A DNA stretch of 64,000 nucleotides, from assembly GCF_030816915.1 (NCBI RefSeq), contig NZ_JAUSYN010000002.1:186001-250000 (forward strand), read 5' to 3'. The translations under genes and the position numbers were made by a program. Positions 46,839 to 55,785 of this stretch are shown in pieces. The notes under the pieces are model-generated. The model saw only the letters and a list, made by a program, of their open reading frames with translations. It was not told the DNA's origin and did not search any database. How positions within the stretch are numbered: the first letter of the stretch is position 1; each line of letters opens with the position of its first letter. Source of the stretch: Streptomyces sp. B3I8 (GTDB lineage: Bacteria > Actinomycetota > Actinomycetes > Streptomycetales > Streptomycetaceae).

Positions 46839-47741
46839 ATGACAACACGTGAGGTACTCGCGGTGGTGCGGGCGAAGGTGTCGCTGCCGCGCAGAGCGGC
46901 CGCCGTGGCGGCTGCGGCGCTCACCCTGTGGGGCGCCGCCCTGACGGCACCGGCGGCCGGGGCGACGGCCCCCGAGGCCCCGGCGCGGGCGGCGGCCGAC
47001 TGCGTCGTGCTCTCCCCCGGCGCCTCCGCCGCCGCGCAGGCCGCCGTACGGGCCGCCTGCGAGCAGATCGGCGTCTGGTACACGTGGGGCGGGGGACACG
47101 GGGCGCAGCCGGGACCGACGTACGGCCAGGTCGACCCGAGCGACCCGGCCAGCGCCCACGACCCGGAGCGGCGCGGCTTCGACTGCTCGGGCCTGGTCCG
47201 CTACGCCTACGCCCGCGCCCTCGGCGGGGACCCGCTGAACGGCAACTCGTACCACCAGTTCCACTCCTCCCGGGTGACACAGCGGTTCACCGCGGGGCAG
47301 GGCACGGCGCCGCTGCTCCCGGGCGACCTGCTGGCCTGGGGTTCGGGCGGCTCGATCCACCACATCGCGATCTACCTGGGCGCCGGGAAGATGGTCGAGG
47401 CCCGGCAGTCCGGCACCCACGTCATGGTCAGCGCCGTACGGCTCGGAGGGGACTACGCCGGTGCCGTCCGCATCGGCACGGGATCGGCGCCCTCGGGCAC
47501 CGTCAGCACCTGGGGCACGGGGGTGTGGACCCACGCCGAGGCGTCGACGACCAGTGCGCGGGTGCACCGGTTCGACGGGCCGACCATGGTGCGCGTCGAG
47601 TGCCAGAAGCACGCCCAGACCGTGACGGCGGACGGCTACACCAACGACGCCTGGTCCTACCTGCCCGAGTACCGCGCGTGGATCACCAACATCTACCTCA
47701 AGGGCCCCGCCTGGCTGGACGGCGTGCCCACCTGCCGCTGA
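46839..47741 (+). CDS. Secreted NlpC/P60 peptidoglycan endopeptidase with SH3-like tail
   Basis: A 300-aa exported protein. The signal peptide (AAAVAAAALTLWGAALTAPA, cleavage near AGA-T) precedes an NlpC/P60 domain with the catalytic Cys in RRGFDCSGLVRYAYA and His in GGSIHHIAIYLG. The C-terminal ~90 residues (WTHAEASTTSARVHRFDGPT, WSYLPEYRAWITNIYLKGP) look like a bacterial SH3-type module that would target the wall. It cleaves stem peptides. The ATG at 46839 follows GGGGA; the 5' UTR carries GGGAAC tandem repeats. Not obviously linked to the WD40 gene 130 nt upstream. Confidence 0.9.
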   Translation: MTTREVLAVVRAKVSLPRRAAAVAAAALTLWGAALTAPAAGATAPEAPARAAADCVVLSPGASAAAQAAVRAACEQIGVWYTWGGGHGAQPGPTYGQVDPSDPASAHDPERRGFDCSGLVRYAYARALGGDPLNGNSYHQFHSSRVTQRFTAGQGTAPLLPGDLLAWGSGGSIHHIAIYLGAGKMVEARQSGTHVMVSAVRLGGDYAGAVRIGTGSAPSGTVSTWGTGVWTHAEASTTSARVHRFDGPTMVRVECQKHAQTVTADGYTNDAWSYLPEYRAWITNIYLKGPAWLDGVPTCR

Positions 47742-47841
47742 CGGCGGCACGGCCGCCCTCACCTCTTCACTACCGGCTCCACTCTCACTCCCAGCCTCAC
47801 CCTCACCCGGCTCCGTGCGGAGCCACATCTCAGGAGGAAGC

Positions 47842-48240
47842 ATGTCCGCGTTCAAGAAGATCGCCCTGGCCCTCGCCGGCACCGCCCTGTTCGGCGGCCT
47901 GACCGTCGCCGCGCCCGCCGAGGCCACGCCGACCGGCCACGCCGCCAAGACCACGCACGCCGCGGCGGCCGCCGAGTGCGGGGTGCGCTCCGACGGCAAG
48001 TTGTGGTGCGGCAACCGGGTCGGCGCCAAGGGGTACGAGCACCGCTCCTACGGCAGCGGCGTGCGGGGCACGCTGACCACGGGCTTCAGCTGGTTCCAGT
48101 GCTGGGGCCCCGGTGACACCCACCTCGGCGGCAACAACGTCTGGTACTGGACGAAGCTGGACAACGGCCAGTGGGGCAACGTCCCGGCGGTCGACGTGCA
48201 CACCTCGGTCGACCCGGCGCCCGGTCTGCGCCAGTGCTGA
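47842..48240 (+). CDS. Small secreted protein
   Basis: A 132-aa protein with signal peptide (FKKIALALAGTALFGGLTVA, cleavage near AEA-T). The mature part has Cys pairs (AECGVRSDGKLWC, WFQCWGPGD, LRQC-stop) and GNNVWYWTKLDNGQWGNVPA, the aromatic pattern of an extracytoplasmic SH3-like or small wall-binding fold seen in many Streptomyces secreted proteins. No catalytic residues. Strong AGGAGGAAGC ribosome site. Likely co-expressed with the NlpC/P60 gene 100 nt upstream. Confidence 0.82.
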   Translation: MSAFKKIALALAGTALFGGLTVAAPAEATPTGHAAKTTHAAAAAECGVRSDGKLWCGNRVGAKGYEHRSYGSGVRGTLTTGFSWFQCWGPGDTHLGGNNVWYWTKLDNGQWGNVPAVDVHTSVDPAPGLRQC

Positions 48241-48322
48241 CCGGGGGGCCGGACGGTGACGGCCGACCGGGAAAGGGGACGGACGGTCACCGGACAGTGA
48301 CGACCAGTAGCGAAAGGTAATG

Positions 48323-48377
48323 CCGGAACGGCCGTGCCGCATCCCGCCTCCCGCGGAGTGCGGCACGGCCGTTCCGG
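48323..48377. terminator. Strong bidirectional hairpin
   Basis: 19-bp perfect arms (48323-48341, 48359-48377) with a 17-nt loop, between convergent genes; it abuts the leftward gene's stop codon. Confidence 0.88.
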
Positions 48378-49973
48378 TCAGTGGCGCAGGTACCGGGTCA
48401 GCCGCTCCAGCAGCTGCGCGGCCTCCTGCAGGCTCTGCGCGGTCTCCGAGAAGTCCCCGGCGAGCAGCTCTTCGCCCTCCCCGCCCTGCCCGTCCGTCCT
48501 GCCCGGTGCGGCTCCGGTGGCGGGCGCGGGGACGTTCGTGCCGCGGTACCCCACCGGTTCGGCGCCCGGGGCCTGCCGGTAGCCGATGAACGCGAAGGTT
48601 TCGGGCGCCGGGGCCGCCTCACCGCCGTCGAAGAACCGCACGGCGCTGAGCTGGGTCAGATGGTCACCGCAGTTGTCACTGATGTTCAGACGGTAGTGCT
48701 GGAAGGCGCCGGTGGTCGCGAGGCAGTACTCCTTGGTCTCGAACCGTCGCCGGAAGTGCTCGTCCTGGCGGATGTCCAGCGTCATCCAGGTCCGCCCGTC
48801 GTGCGAGCCCTCCAGGGTCCAGTCCGAGGGATCACGCTCGGTGAAGTCGTTGGCCGAGGTCAGGCTGTAGGAGCTGACCCTGACGGGGGCCCCGAAGACG
48901 AAGATCACCTCCGGGTCGCTCTCCTGGGCGAGCCACTTGGTACGCGCGGTGCCCAACAGGTTGGCGGCGACCTCGCCGGCCGCCGTGAACTCGTCGCTGG
49001 CCTGCAGCTCGCGCACCCGGTCCGTGATGTCACGACGCTCGCCGCCGGTCGCTCCCGCGCTGCCGGTGGCCTCGGTGACCAGGGAGAGCGAGGTCGCCCC
49101 GCCGCTGCGGCCGCTCCAGGTCACGCGCTCCAGCGGGGCGCCGTCGTCGAGCAGCAGGCCCAGCCGGCCGGCCGGACGCCACACCCCGTTGTGATCCTCC
49201 TCGGTGACGAAGTGCCGTACCCGGGCCGCGACCGGGCCGTCCGGGCGGGGCTGCTGCTCGGTGAGCGTGCCGCGGACCTCGCCGAGGGAGCCGTCGGCGC
49301 CGCGGACGTGACCGTGGAAACCGGACAGATCGGTGCGGAACGCCACGGAGGACTCGATGCCGTCGGTGCCGCGCCACGCCAGCCGGGTGGGGGGCTCCTG
49401 CCCGGCCGGGTCCGCGAGGGATTCGCCCTGGTCCAGGTGGACGAGCAGGGGAGGGCCCGGCTGCCAGACGGGGGCACCGAGCGGGCGCCGCTCGGTGGCG
49501 TAGGTGCGCACCGACGCCCCGCCTCCGCGGGCGGCGCGGGCCCGTCGCGTGCGCTCGGCGGCCTCGACGGGGTCCAGTGCGAGCGAGCGCAGCCGCAGCA
49601 CGCCCCCGCCCCCGTCGGCGTTGCGTATGTGCAGCACGTTGACTCCGGGCAGCAGGGCCGTACCGGGAACGCTCAGCACGTACTCGCACAGGGCGTCGGG
49701 GGTGTCCGCCTCGGGCAGCCGGAACTCCTTGGCCACCGTCTCGCCGTTCAGCACGACGTCCACCGGCGCGGTGGTGCCGAGTGTCTCCAGCCGCAGGACC
49801 GCCTCGGCGGTGTCCTCGTGGTCCGGCACCACGAAGTCGACCGCGAGGTGGCCGCCGGCCGTCACCACCACGTACGAGGAGGCCACCGCGCAGCGGTGGT
49901 GGCGGACGACGGCGTTCGACAGTCCGGCGGGTCGGCTGCCGAAATCGGCGAATACGGCGAAGGCAGGGGCCAT
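48378..49973 (-). CDS. F5/8C-like protein of unknown function
   Basis: A 531-aa protein without an obvious signal peptide (MAPAFAVFADFGSRPAG). An N-terminal beta-rich domain (~10-140) has VVTAGGHLAVDFVVPDHED and LHIRNADGGGGVLRLRSLAL. A middle region includes LAWRGTDGIESSVAFRTDLS. A C-terminal F5/8C-like domain (~330-470) has SYSLTSANDFTERDPSDWTL and EGSHDGRTWMTLD, then LNISDNCGDHLTQLSAVRFF. A Gly-rich tail and a final helix (ETAQSLQEAAQLLERLTRYL) follow. Its natural ligand may be a carbohydrate. I chose ATG 49973 (GAGGAACC upstream); ATG 50003 is possible. Confidence 0.75.
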   Translation of the reverse strand: MAPAFAVFADFGSRPAGLSNAVVRHHRCAVASSYVVVTAGGHLAVDFVVPDHEDTAEAVLRLETLGTTAPVDVVLNGETVAKEFRLPEADTPDALCEYVLSVPGTALLPGVNVLHIRNADGGGGVLRLRSLALDPVEAAERTRRARAARGGGASVRTYATERRPLGAPVWQPGPPLLVHLDQGESLADPAGQEPPTRLAWRGTDGIESSVAFRTDLSGFHGHVRGADGSLGEVRGTLTEQQPRPDGPVAARVRHFVTEEDHNGVWRPAGRLGLLLDDGAPLERVTWSGRSGGATSLSLVTEATGSAGATGGERRDITDRVRELQASDEFTAAGEVAANLLGTARTKWLAQESDPEVIFVFGAPVRVSSYSLTSANDFTERDPSDWTLEGSHDGRTWMTLDIRQDEHFRRRFETKEYCLATTGAFQHYRLNISDNCGDHLTQLSAVRFFDGGEAAPAPETFAFIGYRQAPGAEPVGYRGTNVPAPATGAAPGRTDGQGGEGEELLAGDFSETAQSLQEAAQLLERLTRYLRH

Positions 49974-50317
49974 CGGTGGTTCCTCACACTCGTCGGGGGA
50001 CATCCCCCGGCCGGTGTACCGGGCGACGTCCTCGGTCGTTCCTGTTGCCGGGACACTAACGGCTGCCTCTGACAACGGGTCCGACGAGCAGCCGAGTTGG
50101 GGACACGCGGGCAGGGTCCGCAGGCGCGCCCGCGGACCGTACGGCGCGCCGGCCGGAATGCGTCCCGCGTCCGGCGCGCAGGCACTGGCGGCACGACCGG
50201 CCCCGGCCGCAGAAGTCCGGGCGGCGGAATCGGGGTAACCGGAGGGTGGCGAGGTACTCGCAGTCCCGCGGTACCCCGCATCCGGTGCATCCGGTGCATC
50301 CCGGCAGGAAGGAAGGC
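49974..50317. other. Divergent intergenic region (344 nt)
   Basis: Promoter region for the F5/8C-like gene and the PRC-barrel gene. A CATCCGGTG tandem repeat (three units ending CATCCC, about 50279-50302) is visible; no operator or terminator was found. Confidence 0.4.
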
Positions 50318-50680
50318 GTGGACGTGTTCACCGTCACCGACATCCGCGAATGGCGAGGGCGCGACGTCCTCGACGCATCCGACAAGAAGCTCGGCACGCT
50401 GGAGGCGATCTACGTGGACACCACCACGGACGAGCCCGCTTTCGCCACCGTGCGCGTGGGGGCGCCCACCCGGCACCGGCTGGCCTTCGTCCCCTTGGCA
50501 CAGGCACAGGTCGGGCCGGAGTACATACGTGTGGCCTGGGACAAGAAGCAGGTCAAGGGCGCGCCGAGCATCGGCACCGACGGCGAGCTGCTCGCCACCG
50601 AGGAGCCCGCCGTGTTCGCCCACTACGAGTTCGAATACCGGCCCGGTGCGACGGGAGAACGGCGGCTGGCCCGGCGCTGA
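50318..50680 (+). CDS. PRC-barrel domain protein
   Basis: A ~120-aa protein with VTDIREWRGRDVLDASDKKL and GTLEAIYVDTTTDEPAF, then VRVGAPTRHRLAFVPLAQAQ and GPEYIRVAWDKKQVKGAPSI, the PRC-barrel beta-barrel pattern seen in photosynthetic reaction-centre H subunits and RimM. In Streptomyces it is linked to general stress or surface functions; the partner is unknown. GTG 50318 with AGGAAGG upstream; GTG 50324 is an alternative. Confidence 0.85.
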   Translation: MDVFTVTDIREWRGRDVLDASDKKLGTLEAIYVDTTTDEPAFATVRVGAPTRHRLAFVPLAQAQVGPEYIRVAWDKKQVKGAPSIGTDGELLATEEPAVFAHYEFEYRPGATGERRLARR

Positions 50681-50815
50681 TCGCCCGGCTTCCCCGCTTC
50701 CTTCCGCTTCCCGGCTTCTCCGCTTCGGCTTTCCGGCCTCCCCCCACGGAGACCCGGCAAGTTCCTGGCACGCAGGAAAGCGCCCCTCAACGACACGCAC
50801 AAGAAAGGTACGGCC

Positions 50816-50986
50816 ATGGCCGTCATCCTCTTCCTCGTTCTGGTCGCCGTGGCCCTCGGTCTGATCGGCGCGCTCGTCCACGGTCTGCTCTACCTCCTGG
50901 TCATCGGCGTCCTCGTGTTCATCGCCGCTCTGTTCCTGGGCGGGCTGCGCGCCGGACGCCGCTCGGGGCGCCACGTGCCCCGCTGA
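50816..50986 (+). CDS. Small hydrophobic membrane protein, 56 aa
   Basis: The protein is almost entirely two hydrophobic helices (ILFLVLVAVALGLIGALVH, LLYLLVIGVLVFIAALFLGG) followed by a basic tail (RAGRRSGRHVPR). ATG 50816 has AAGGTA upstream. Very small two-TM proteins of this kind are common and of unknown function in Streptomyces. It is downstream of the PRC-barrel gene. Confidence 0.75.
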   Translation: MAVILFLVLVAVALGLIGALVHGLLYLLVIGVLVFIAALFLGGLRAGRRSGRHVPR

Positions 50987-51138
50987 CGCACCGCCCCGGG
51001 CTGCCGTGGCGCCGCGAGCCCCCTCCCTCCCGGTGTCCCGGCAACCCGGGGCGGCGAAGACTGCCCGGTCCCCGCAATGAAGGCGGGTCGCTCGCCGGCG
51101 CATGATGCGTCGTAGGACGCATGGAGGGGGCGACGGGG

Positions 51139-52284
51139 ATGGTGCGGAAACCTGGCGGGACGACGAAGGAAACGACGGGCACGAAGGACACGAGGACGCC
51201 GAAGGACGCTCCGTACGGCCGCGCGCGGCGACCCGTGACGGTCGGTCTCGGTGTTTCGCTGCTCCTGTTGTCCTCCGTCCTGTTCGGGCTGGTCCCCGGC
51301 AGGATCGCGGAGAAGGACGCGTTTCTGTCCGCACCCGCCTGCCCGGCCGGCACGCGGCCCGGCGGTTCCTGCCGGGCCGCGGTCGAGGCGACCGTCCGGG
51401 AGAAGGTGGAGGTGCACGAGAAGCGCACCCCCGATTACGACCTGGTGGTCGCCGAACGCGGCTCCGGCACCGTGCGGCGCCTGCGCATGGACGGGCACAC
51501 GCCGGTGTACGAGGCGGTCCGCGCCGGTGACGCCGTGATGCTCACCTCCTGGCGCGGCGGCATCCGGAACGTACGCTTCGGCGACGCCGTCCAGGACACC
51601 CGCCTCTCGCCGGTCGACGACTGGCGGCTTCCCCTGGGTGTCGGCCTCGCGGTGCCGCCCCTCGGCCTGCTCGTGCTGTGGTCCGCGTGGGCGCTCCCCC
51701 GCCACCGTGGCGCGGGGCGGCGGACCTGGCCGTGGTGGCCGGCCGGGATCTGGGTGGCCGGTGCGGTCCTGTCCCTCGTGGGGGTCCTGGCGGGGCTGAG
51801 CGGCGACGACGTCCCGCGGGCGCTGCTGATCCAGGCGGCGGGCGCCGTTCCGGCGGCGGGCGTCGGCGGTCTGTTCGTGTGGGGGCTGCGGCGGCGGATG
51901 CGGCGGGCGGCCGACGTGCGGGACGTCGTGCCCGTCCGGCCCGTGCGCAGGCAGTGCGTGCGGGCGAGTGTCCGGGGCGAGGTGCCCTACAGCGTGTCCG
52001 GCTTCGGGTACCTGGTGGTGGGCGACGGGCCTCCGGCCGCCACTCCGGACCCGGCCGGGCGGGTCGCCCTGCGGCCGTTCCCCCCGTCGCTCGTCGTCTC
52101 GGGCGTGCGGTCCTTCCTGCCCGACGATCCCGAGGGGTGGCCGGGGGCCTACAAGTACGACGGCATCGTCATCGAGTGCCGGGACGGTGACGAACCGGAA
52201 TCGGAACCGGTGGCCGTGGCCACAGGCCGGCGTGACGCCCCTCTCGTCCTGGGCGCACTGACCGCCGCACCCGCCACCGCCTGA
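51139..52284 (+). CDS. Membrane protein, unrecognised
   Basis: A 381-aa protein with a cytoplasmic Lys/Thr N-terminus, TM1 (VTVGLGVSLLLLSSVLFGLV), an external ~110-residue domain (EKVEVHEKRTPDYDLVVAER, PVYEAVRAGDAVMLTSWRGG), three more TM helices (~180-280) and a basic cytoplasmic tail with VRRQCVRASVRGEVPYSVSG. Family not recognised; no enzyme motif. The frame is open to ATG 51121, but ATG 51139 has AGGGGG 8 nt upstream and a TAGGAC -10 candidate lies at 51113-51118, so I prefer 51139. Confidence 0.8.
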   Translation: MVRKPGGTTKETTGTKDTRTPKDAPYGRARRPVTVGLGVSLLLLSSVLFGLVPGRIAEKDAFLSAPACPAGTRPGGSCRAAVEATVREKVEVHEKRTPDYDLVVAERGSGTVRRLRMDGHTPVYEAVRAGDAVMLTSWRGGIRNVRFGDAVQDTRLSPVDDWRLPLGVGLAVPPLGLLVLWSAWALPRHRGAGRRTWPWWPAGIWVAGAVLSLVGVLAGLSGDDVPRALLIQAAGAVPAAGVGGLFVWGLRRRMRRAADVRDVVPVRPVRRQCVRASVRGEVPYSVSGFGYLVVGDGPPAATPDPAGRVALRPFPPSLVVSGVRSFLPDDPEGWPGAYKYDGIVIECRDGDEPESEPVAVATGRRDAPLVLGALTAAPATA

Positions 52285-52347
52285 ACTCCCCCGCACCGGC
52301 GACCGGCCCGGCCAGGGGCGGAGCCCCGGGGCGGGACGCGCCCCCGA

Positions 52348-52381
52348 GCGGACCGGTCATCGGTGCGGACCGGTCGTCGGT
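52348..52381. repeat. Two 17-nt direct repeats
   Basis: GCGGACCGGTCATCGGT and GCGGACCGGTCGTCGGT lie head to tail between two convergent genes. Confidence 0.8.
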
Positions 52382-52404
52382 ACGAGGAGGGGCGGCGTGA
52401 AGGG

Positions 52405-54045
52405 TCAGTCGCCCAGGGCCTGGTCGACCACCGACTGGGCCTCCTGCTGTACCTGGCGCAGGTGGTCCGGGCCGCGGAAGGACTCCGCGTAGACCTTGTA
52501 GACGTCCTCCGTGCCCGAGGGCCGCGCCGCGAACCAGGCGGATTCGGTGACGACCTTGATGCCGCCGAGCGCCGCACCGTTGCCCGGGGCCTCGGTGAGG
52601 ACATCGGTGACCCGTTCCCCGGCGAGTGTGTCGGCGCCGACCTGTGCCGGGGACAGCTTGCCGAGGCGCGCCTTCTGCTCGCGGGTGGCGGGGGCGTCGA
52701 TGCGGGCGTAGGCGGGCTCGCCGAAGCGCGCGATGAGCGCGGCGTAGTGCTCGGAAGGGGTGCGGTCGGTGACGGCGGTGATCTCGGAGGCGAGCAGGGC
52801 CAGCAGGATGCCGTCCTTGTCGGTGGTCCAGACGGAACCGTCCCGGCGCAGGAACGAGGCCCCGGCGGACTCCTCGCCGCCGAAGCCGAGCGAGCCGTCG
52901 GCCAGTCCGTCGACGAACCACTTGAACCCTACGGGCACCTCGACCAGCCGGCGGCCGAGGTCGGCGGCGACCCGGTCGATCATGCTGGAGGACACCAGTG
53001 TCTTGCCCACTCCCGCGTCGCCCGGCCAGTCGGGGCGATGGGCGTAGAGGTAGGAGATCGCGGTGGCGAGGTAGTGGTTGGGGTTCATCAGCCCGGCGTC
53101 CGGGGTGACGATGCCGTGCCGGTCGGCGTCGGCGTCGTTGCCCGTGGCGATGCGGTAGCGGTCGCGCTGGGCGATGAGCGAGGCCATGGCGTGCGGCGAG
53201 GAGCAGTCCATGCGGATCTTGCCGTCCCAGTCCAGCGTCATGAACCGCCAGGTGGGGTCGGCGAGCGGGTTGACCACGGTGAGGTCGATCCGGTGCTCCT
53301 CGGCGATGCGGCCCCAGTACGCGACGGAGGCCCCGCCGAGCGGGTCGGCGCCGATACGGACGCCGGCCGCGCGGATCGCGTCGAGGTCGAGCACGTTCGG
53401 CAGGTCGGCGACGTAGGCGCCGAGGAAGTCGTGGCGGCCGGTGCCGGGGGCGGCGAGCGCGCGGGTGTAGGGGAGGCGCCGTACGTCCTTCAGTCCGGCC
53501 GCGATGATCTCGTTGGCCCGGTCCTGGATCCAGGAGGTGGCGTCCGAGCCGGCCGGGCCGCCGCTGGGCGGGTTGTACTTGAAGCCGCCGTCGGCGGGCG
53601 GGTTGTGGCTGGGGGTGACGACCACGCCGTCGGCGAGGCGGGAGGTGCGGCCCCGGTTGTGGGTGAGGATGGCGTGCGAGACGGCCGGGGTGGGGGTGTA
53701 GCCGTCGGCGCTGTCGACGAGGACGGTGACGTCGTTGGCCGCGAACACCTCCAGTGCGGTGACCCGGGCGGGCTCGGACAGGGCGTGGGTGTCGGCTCCG
53801 AGGAACAGCGGGCCGTCGGTGCCCTGTGCCGTGCGGTACTCGCAGATGGCCTGGCTGGTGGCGGCGATGTGGTCCTCGTTGAACGCCGTCGCCAGGGACG
53901 ATCCGCGATGTCCGGACGTGCCGAAGGCGACGCGCTGTCCCGGCTCGGCCGGGTCGGGGTGCAGCGCGTAGTACGCGGTCACCAGCCGGGCGACGTCGAT
54001 CAGGTCCTCGGGCTCGGCCGGCCTGCCGGCTCGTTCGTGCAGCAT
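52405..54045 (-). CDS. pgm: Phosphoglucomutase (alpha-D-glucose phosphate-specific)
   Basis: A 546-aa cytoplasmic enzyme interconverting glucose 1- and 6-phosphate. The opening [12 protein letters not shown], the active-site serine loop [17 protein letters not shown], the metal loop [12 protein letters not shown] and the sugar-binding [12 protein letters not shown] are all present, and the phosphate-binding [15 protein letters not shown] ends the protein. Length matches the ~546-aa bacterial Pgm. ATG 54045 has GGAGGAG upstream. Together with the long GAPDH and the GH65 enzyme it fits glycogen, trehalose or maltose metabolism. Confidence 0.96.
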   Translation of the reverse strand: MLHERAGRPAEPEDLIDVARLVTAYYALHPDPAEPGQRVAFGTSGHRGSSLATAFNEDHIAATSQAICEYRTAQGTDGPLFLGADTHALSEPARVTALEVFAANDVTVLVDSADGYTPTPAVSHAILTHNRGRTSRLADGVVVTPSHNPPADGGFKYNPPSGGPAGSDATSWIQDRANEIIAAGLKDVRRLPYTRALAAPGTGRHDFLGAYVADLPNVLDLDAIRAAGVRIGADPLGGASVAYWGRIAEEHRIDLTVVNPLADPTWRFMTLDWDGKIRMDCSSPHAMASLIAQRDRYRIATGNDADADRHGIVTPDAGLMNPNHYLATAISYLYAHRPDWPGDAGVGKTLVSSSMIDRVAADLGRRLVEVPVGFKWFVDGLADGSLGFGGEESAGASFLRRDGSVWTTDKDGILLALLASEITAVTDRTPSEHYAALIARFGEPAYARIDAPATREQKARLGKLSPAQVGADTLAGERVTDVLTEAPGNGAALGGIKVVTESAWFAARPSGTEDVYKVYAESFRGPDHLRQVQQEAQSVVDQALGD

Positions 54046-54205
54046 GCGCCCACTCCTCCGCATCGGTCGTGCGTTCGCTCGCGCTCTCATCTTCCCCCGC
54101 CGGTGCGATGTGCACGTGCGCGACCGGCGGTGCCGGGCGGAGGTGTGGGCCGGCGCCGGCGGGCGCTGCCCGCCGGCGGCCGGACAGGGGGCTCGCCGGA
54201 GTCCC

Positions 54206-54646
54206 TCAGAGGCGGCCGCCGGTGAGCCTGGTGAGGGGGCCGTGGCTGTGACGTGCCGAGCGGCGGCCCACCGCGTACGAGGCGGCGCCGAGCGCGGTGA
54301 TCCCGGCGCCGACACCGGCGGCGACGGCCTTGCGCCGGGCGAGGACAGTCCAGGCCGTCCGCGCGGTGGCGGCGACCTGACCGGTGGTGGCGACGACCGC
54401 CTGCCGGCCGGCCTCGACGCCCTTGACCGCTGTCTGGGCGGCCTGCGTGGTCACGGTGGCCACGCGCTCGGTGCCGTTGCGGGCCGCCGACGCGGCGTCA
54501 CCCGCCTTGCCCGCGACGGCCTTCGCGGCCCCGGAGGCGGGAGCGGTCGCCTTGTCCGCGGTCTGCTGGGCCTTGGAGCGGGTGGCCTCGGCGGTTCCGG
54601 ACTTCGACTGCGTGCTGTTGGTCGGTTTGGAGTTCGATTGAGTCAT
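54206..54646 (-). CDS. Ala-rich protein with hydrophobic C-terminal segment
   Basis: A 146-aa protein starting [18 protein letters not shown] long Ala/Lys/Thr-rich amphipathic stretch ([20 protein letters not shown] and similar) resembles LEA-like or DUF3618-type tails. A hydrophobic helix ([20 protein letters not shown], ~112-131) and a basic end follow. Similar in style to the three proteins at 61867-63980. Family not certain. ATG 54646 has GGAG upstream. Confidence 0.75.
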   Translation of the reverse strand: MTQSNSKPTNSTQSKSGTAEATRSKAQQTADKATAPASGAAKAVAGKAGDAASAARNGTERVATVTTQAAQTAVKGVEAGRQAVVATTGQVAATARTAWTVLARRKAVAAGVGAGITALGAASYAVGRRSARHSHGPLTRLTGGRL

Positions 54647-54740
54647 GCACTCCGCCTTGCCGCTCACTCCGACGGCAAACAGCCCCACGGCAGCGGGGTC
54701 GACGACCGGTGCGGGGCGACCCTTCGGCGTGCGGCGGGCG

Positions 54741-55514
54741 TCAGCCCGCTCGGCCGGGCGCCGCATCGGCGAGGGTCTCGGTGACCTGGTCGCGGACCGC
54801 CTCCCAGCCCGTGGCGGGCAGGTCACCGAGAGGCGTGCGCCGCAGTGTGTCGAGGACGTCCCGTCTCCCGGTACCGGCTGCGTTGCCGGTATCGGCACCG
54901 GTGCCGGCACTGCCGGCGCAGTCGGTGCTCTCGGCGATCACCTCGTAGCCGTCGCGGACGGCCACGCGCAGCAGGCACCCGCCGTCGCCGTCCGCGTGCA
55001 CGGCAGCGGCGACGACGAACGGCGGCGGTCCGCCCGCGTCGCCGGGCAGCTTGCGGTAGCCGCTGGTGAGCGGGGCACGCCAGCGCAGGGCGAGCAACAG
55101 AGGCCGCTTGGTGACGAGTTCGGCCAGGTCGGTCTCGTAGGCCCGGTCGGCCGCCAGTACGTGGGCGCGGGCATCCAGGACGAGCGCGGCGGGCAGCAGG
55201 CAGCGCAGGGTGCTGCCGACGATGTTGCCGCCGACCGTGGCCGTGCGGCGCACGGCACCGGTGCCCACCGAGCCGGCCGCCCGGCGCAGCACCTCGGGCA
55301 CCCGGTCGTCGACCTGGTGCAGCAGGACGGCCGCGCCGAGTTCCTCTCGCCCGACCACGGTGGCCTCGGGCACCTTGCGGAGCGACACGGCCCGTTCGGG
55401 GAAGCCGTCGCGCTGCCAGGCAGCCCACACGAGGGTCGCGCCACCGACCGGCACCGCCCCCTGGGCCAGGCATTCCTGCAGCGCGGACACGGTGGTGGGC
55501 AGAGACAACAGCAC
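54741..55514 (-). CDS. Orphan FAD-binding subunit (molybdopterin dehydrogenase / xanthine dehydrogenase M type)
   Basis: A 257-aa protein. AVPVGGATLVWAAWQRDGFP (FAD pyrophosphate binding) and RRTATVGGNIVGSTLRCLL (the TVGGNI flavin motif) define a CoxM/XdhB-like FAD domain. The C-terminal CO_deh_flav_C part reads RKLPGDAGGPPPFVVAAAVH. Such proteins pass electrons between a 2Fe-2S subunit and FAD, but neither the iron-sulfur nor the molybdenum subunit gene lies near, so it is an orphan; partners may lie elsewhere. GTG 55514 has CAGG upstream. Confidence 0.85.
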   Translation of the reverse strand: MLLSLPTTVSALQECLAQGAVPVGGATLVWAAWQRDGFPERAVSLRKVPEATVVGREELGAAVLLHQVDDRVPEVLRRAAGSVGTGAVRRTATVGGNIVGSTLRCLLPAALVLDARAHVLAADRAYETDLAELVTKRPLLLALRWRAPLTSGYRKLPGDAGGPPPFVVAAAVHADGDGGCLLRVAVRDGYEVIAESTDCAGSAGTGADTGNAAGTGRRDVLDTLRRTPLGDLPATGWEAVRDQVTETLADAAPGRAG

Positions 55515-55785
55515 GGCAGCCGACCTGCTTTCCTGCGAAGGGGGTGGGCGGTGGACCGACGGCACCCCAGCCACGTGATCGTGACATGACGCATTCTGCC
55601 GACGCCCGCGGGGGCGCGTACAGGTCTCACCCCTCGATTCCGTGCGCCCCTCGTGCACGGCGCGGGTCGGACCGAGCCGCGTCCGGGCGGGTCGCGACGG
55701 AAGCGGGCGGGTGCCCCCTTGATCGATCAGAACAGCCGTGTGGTTAGCATATGAGCGCCTGCCGGCTCGACTGAGAGACAGTTCT

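Noticed and set aside
55719..55750. TTGATC/TAGCAT promoter for the GAPDH gene
   Set aside because: The 20-nt spacer is too long for a standard promoter; no better pair was found.
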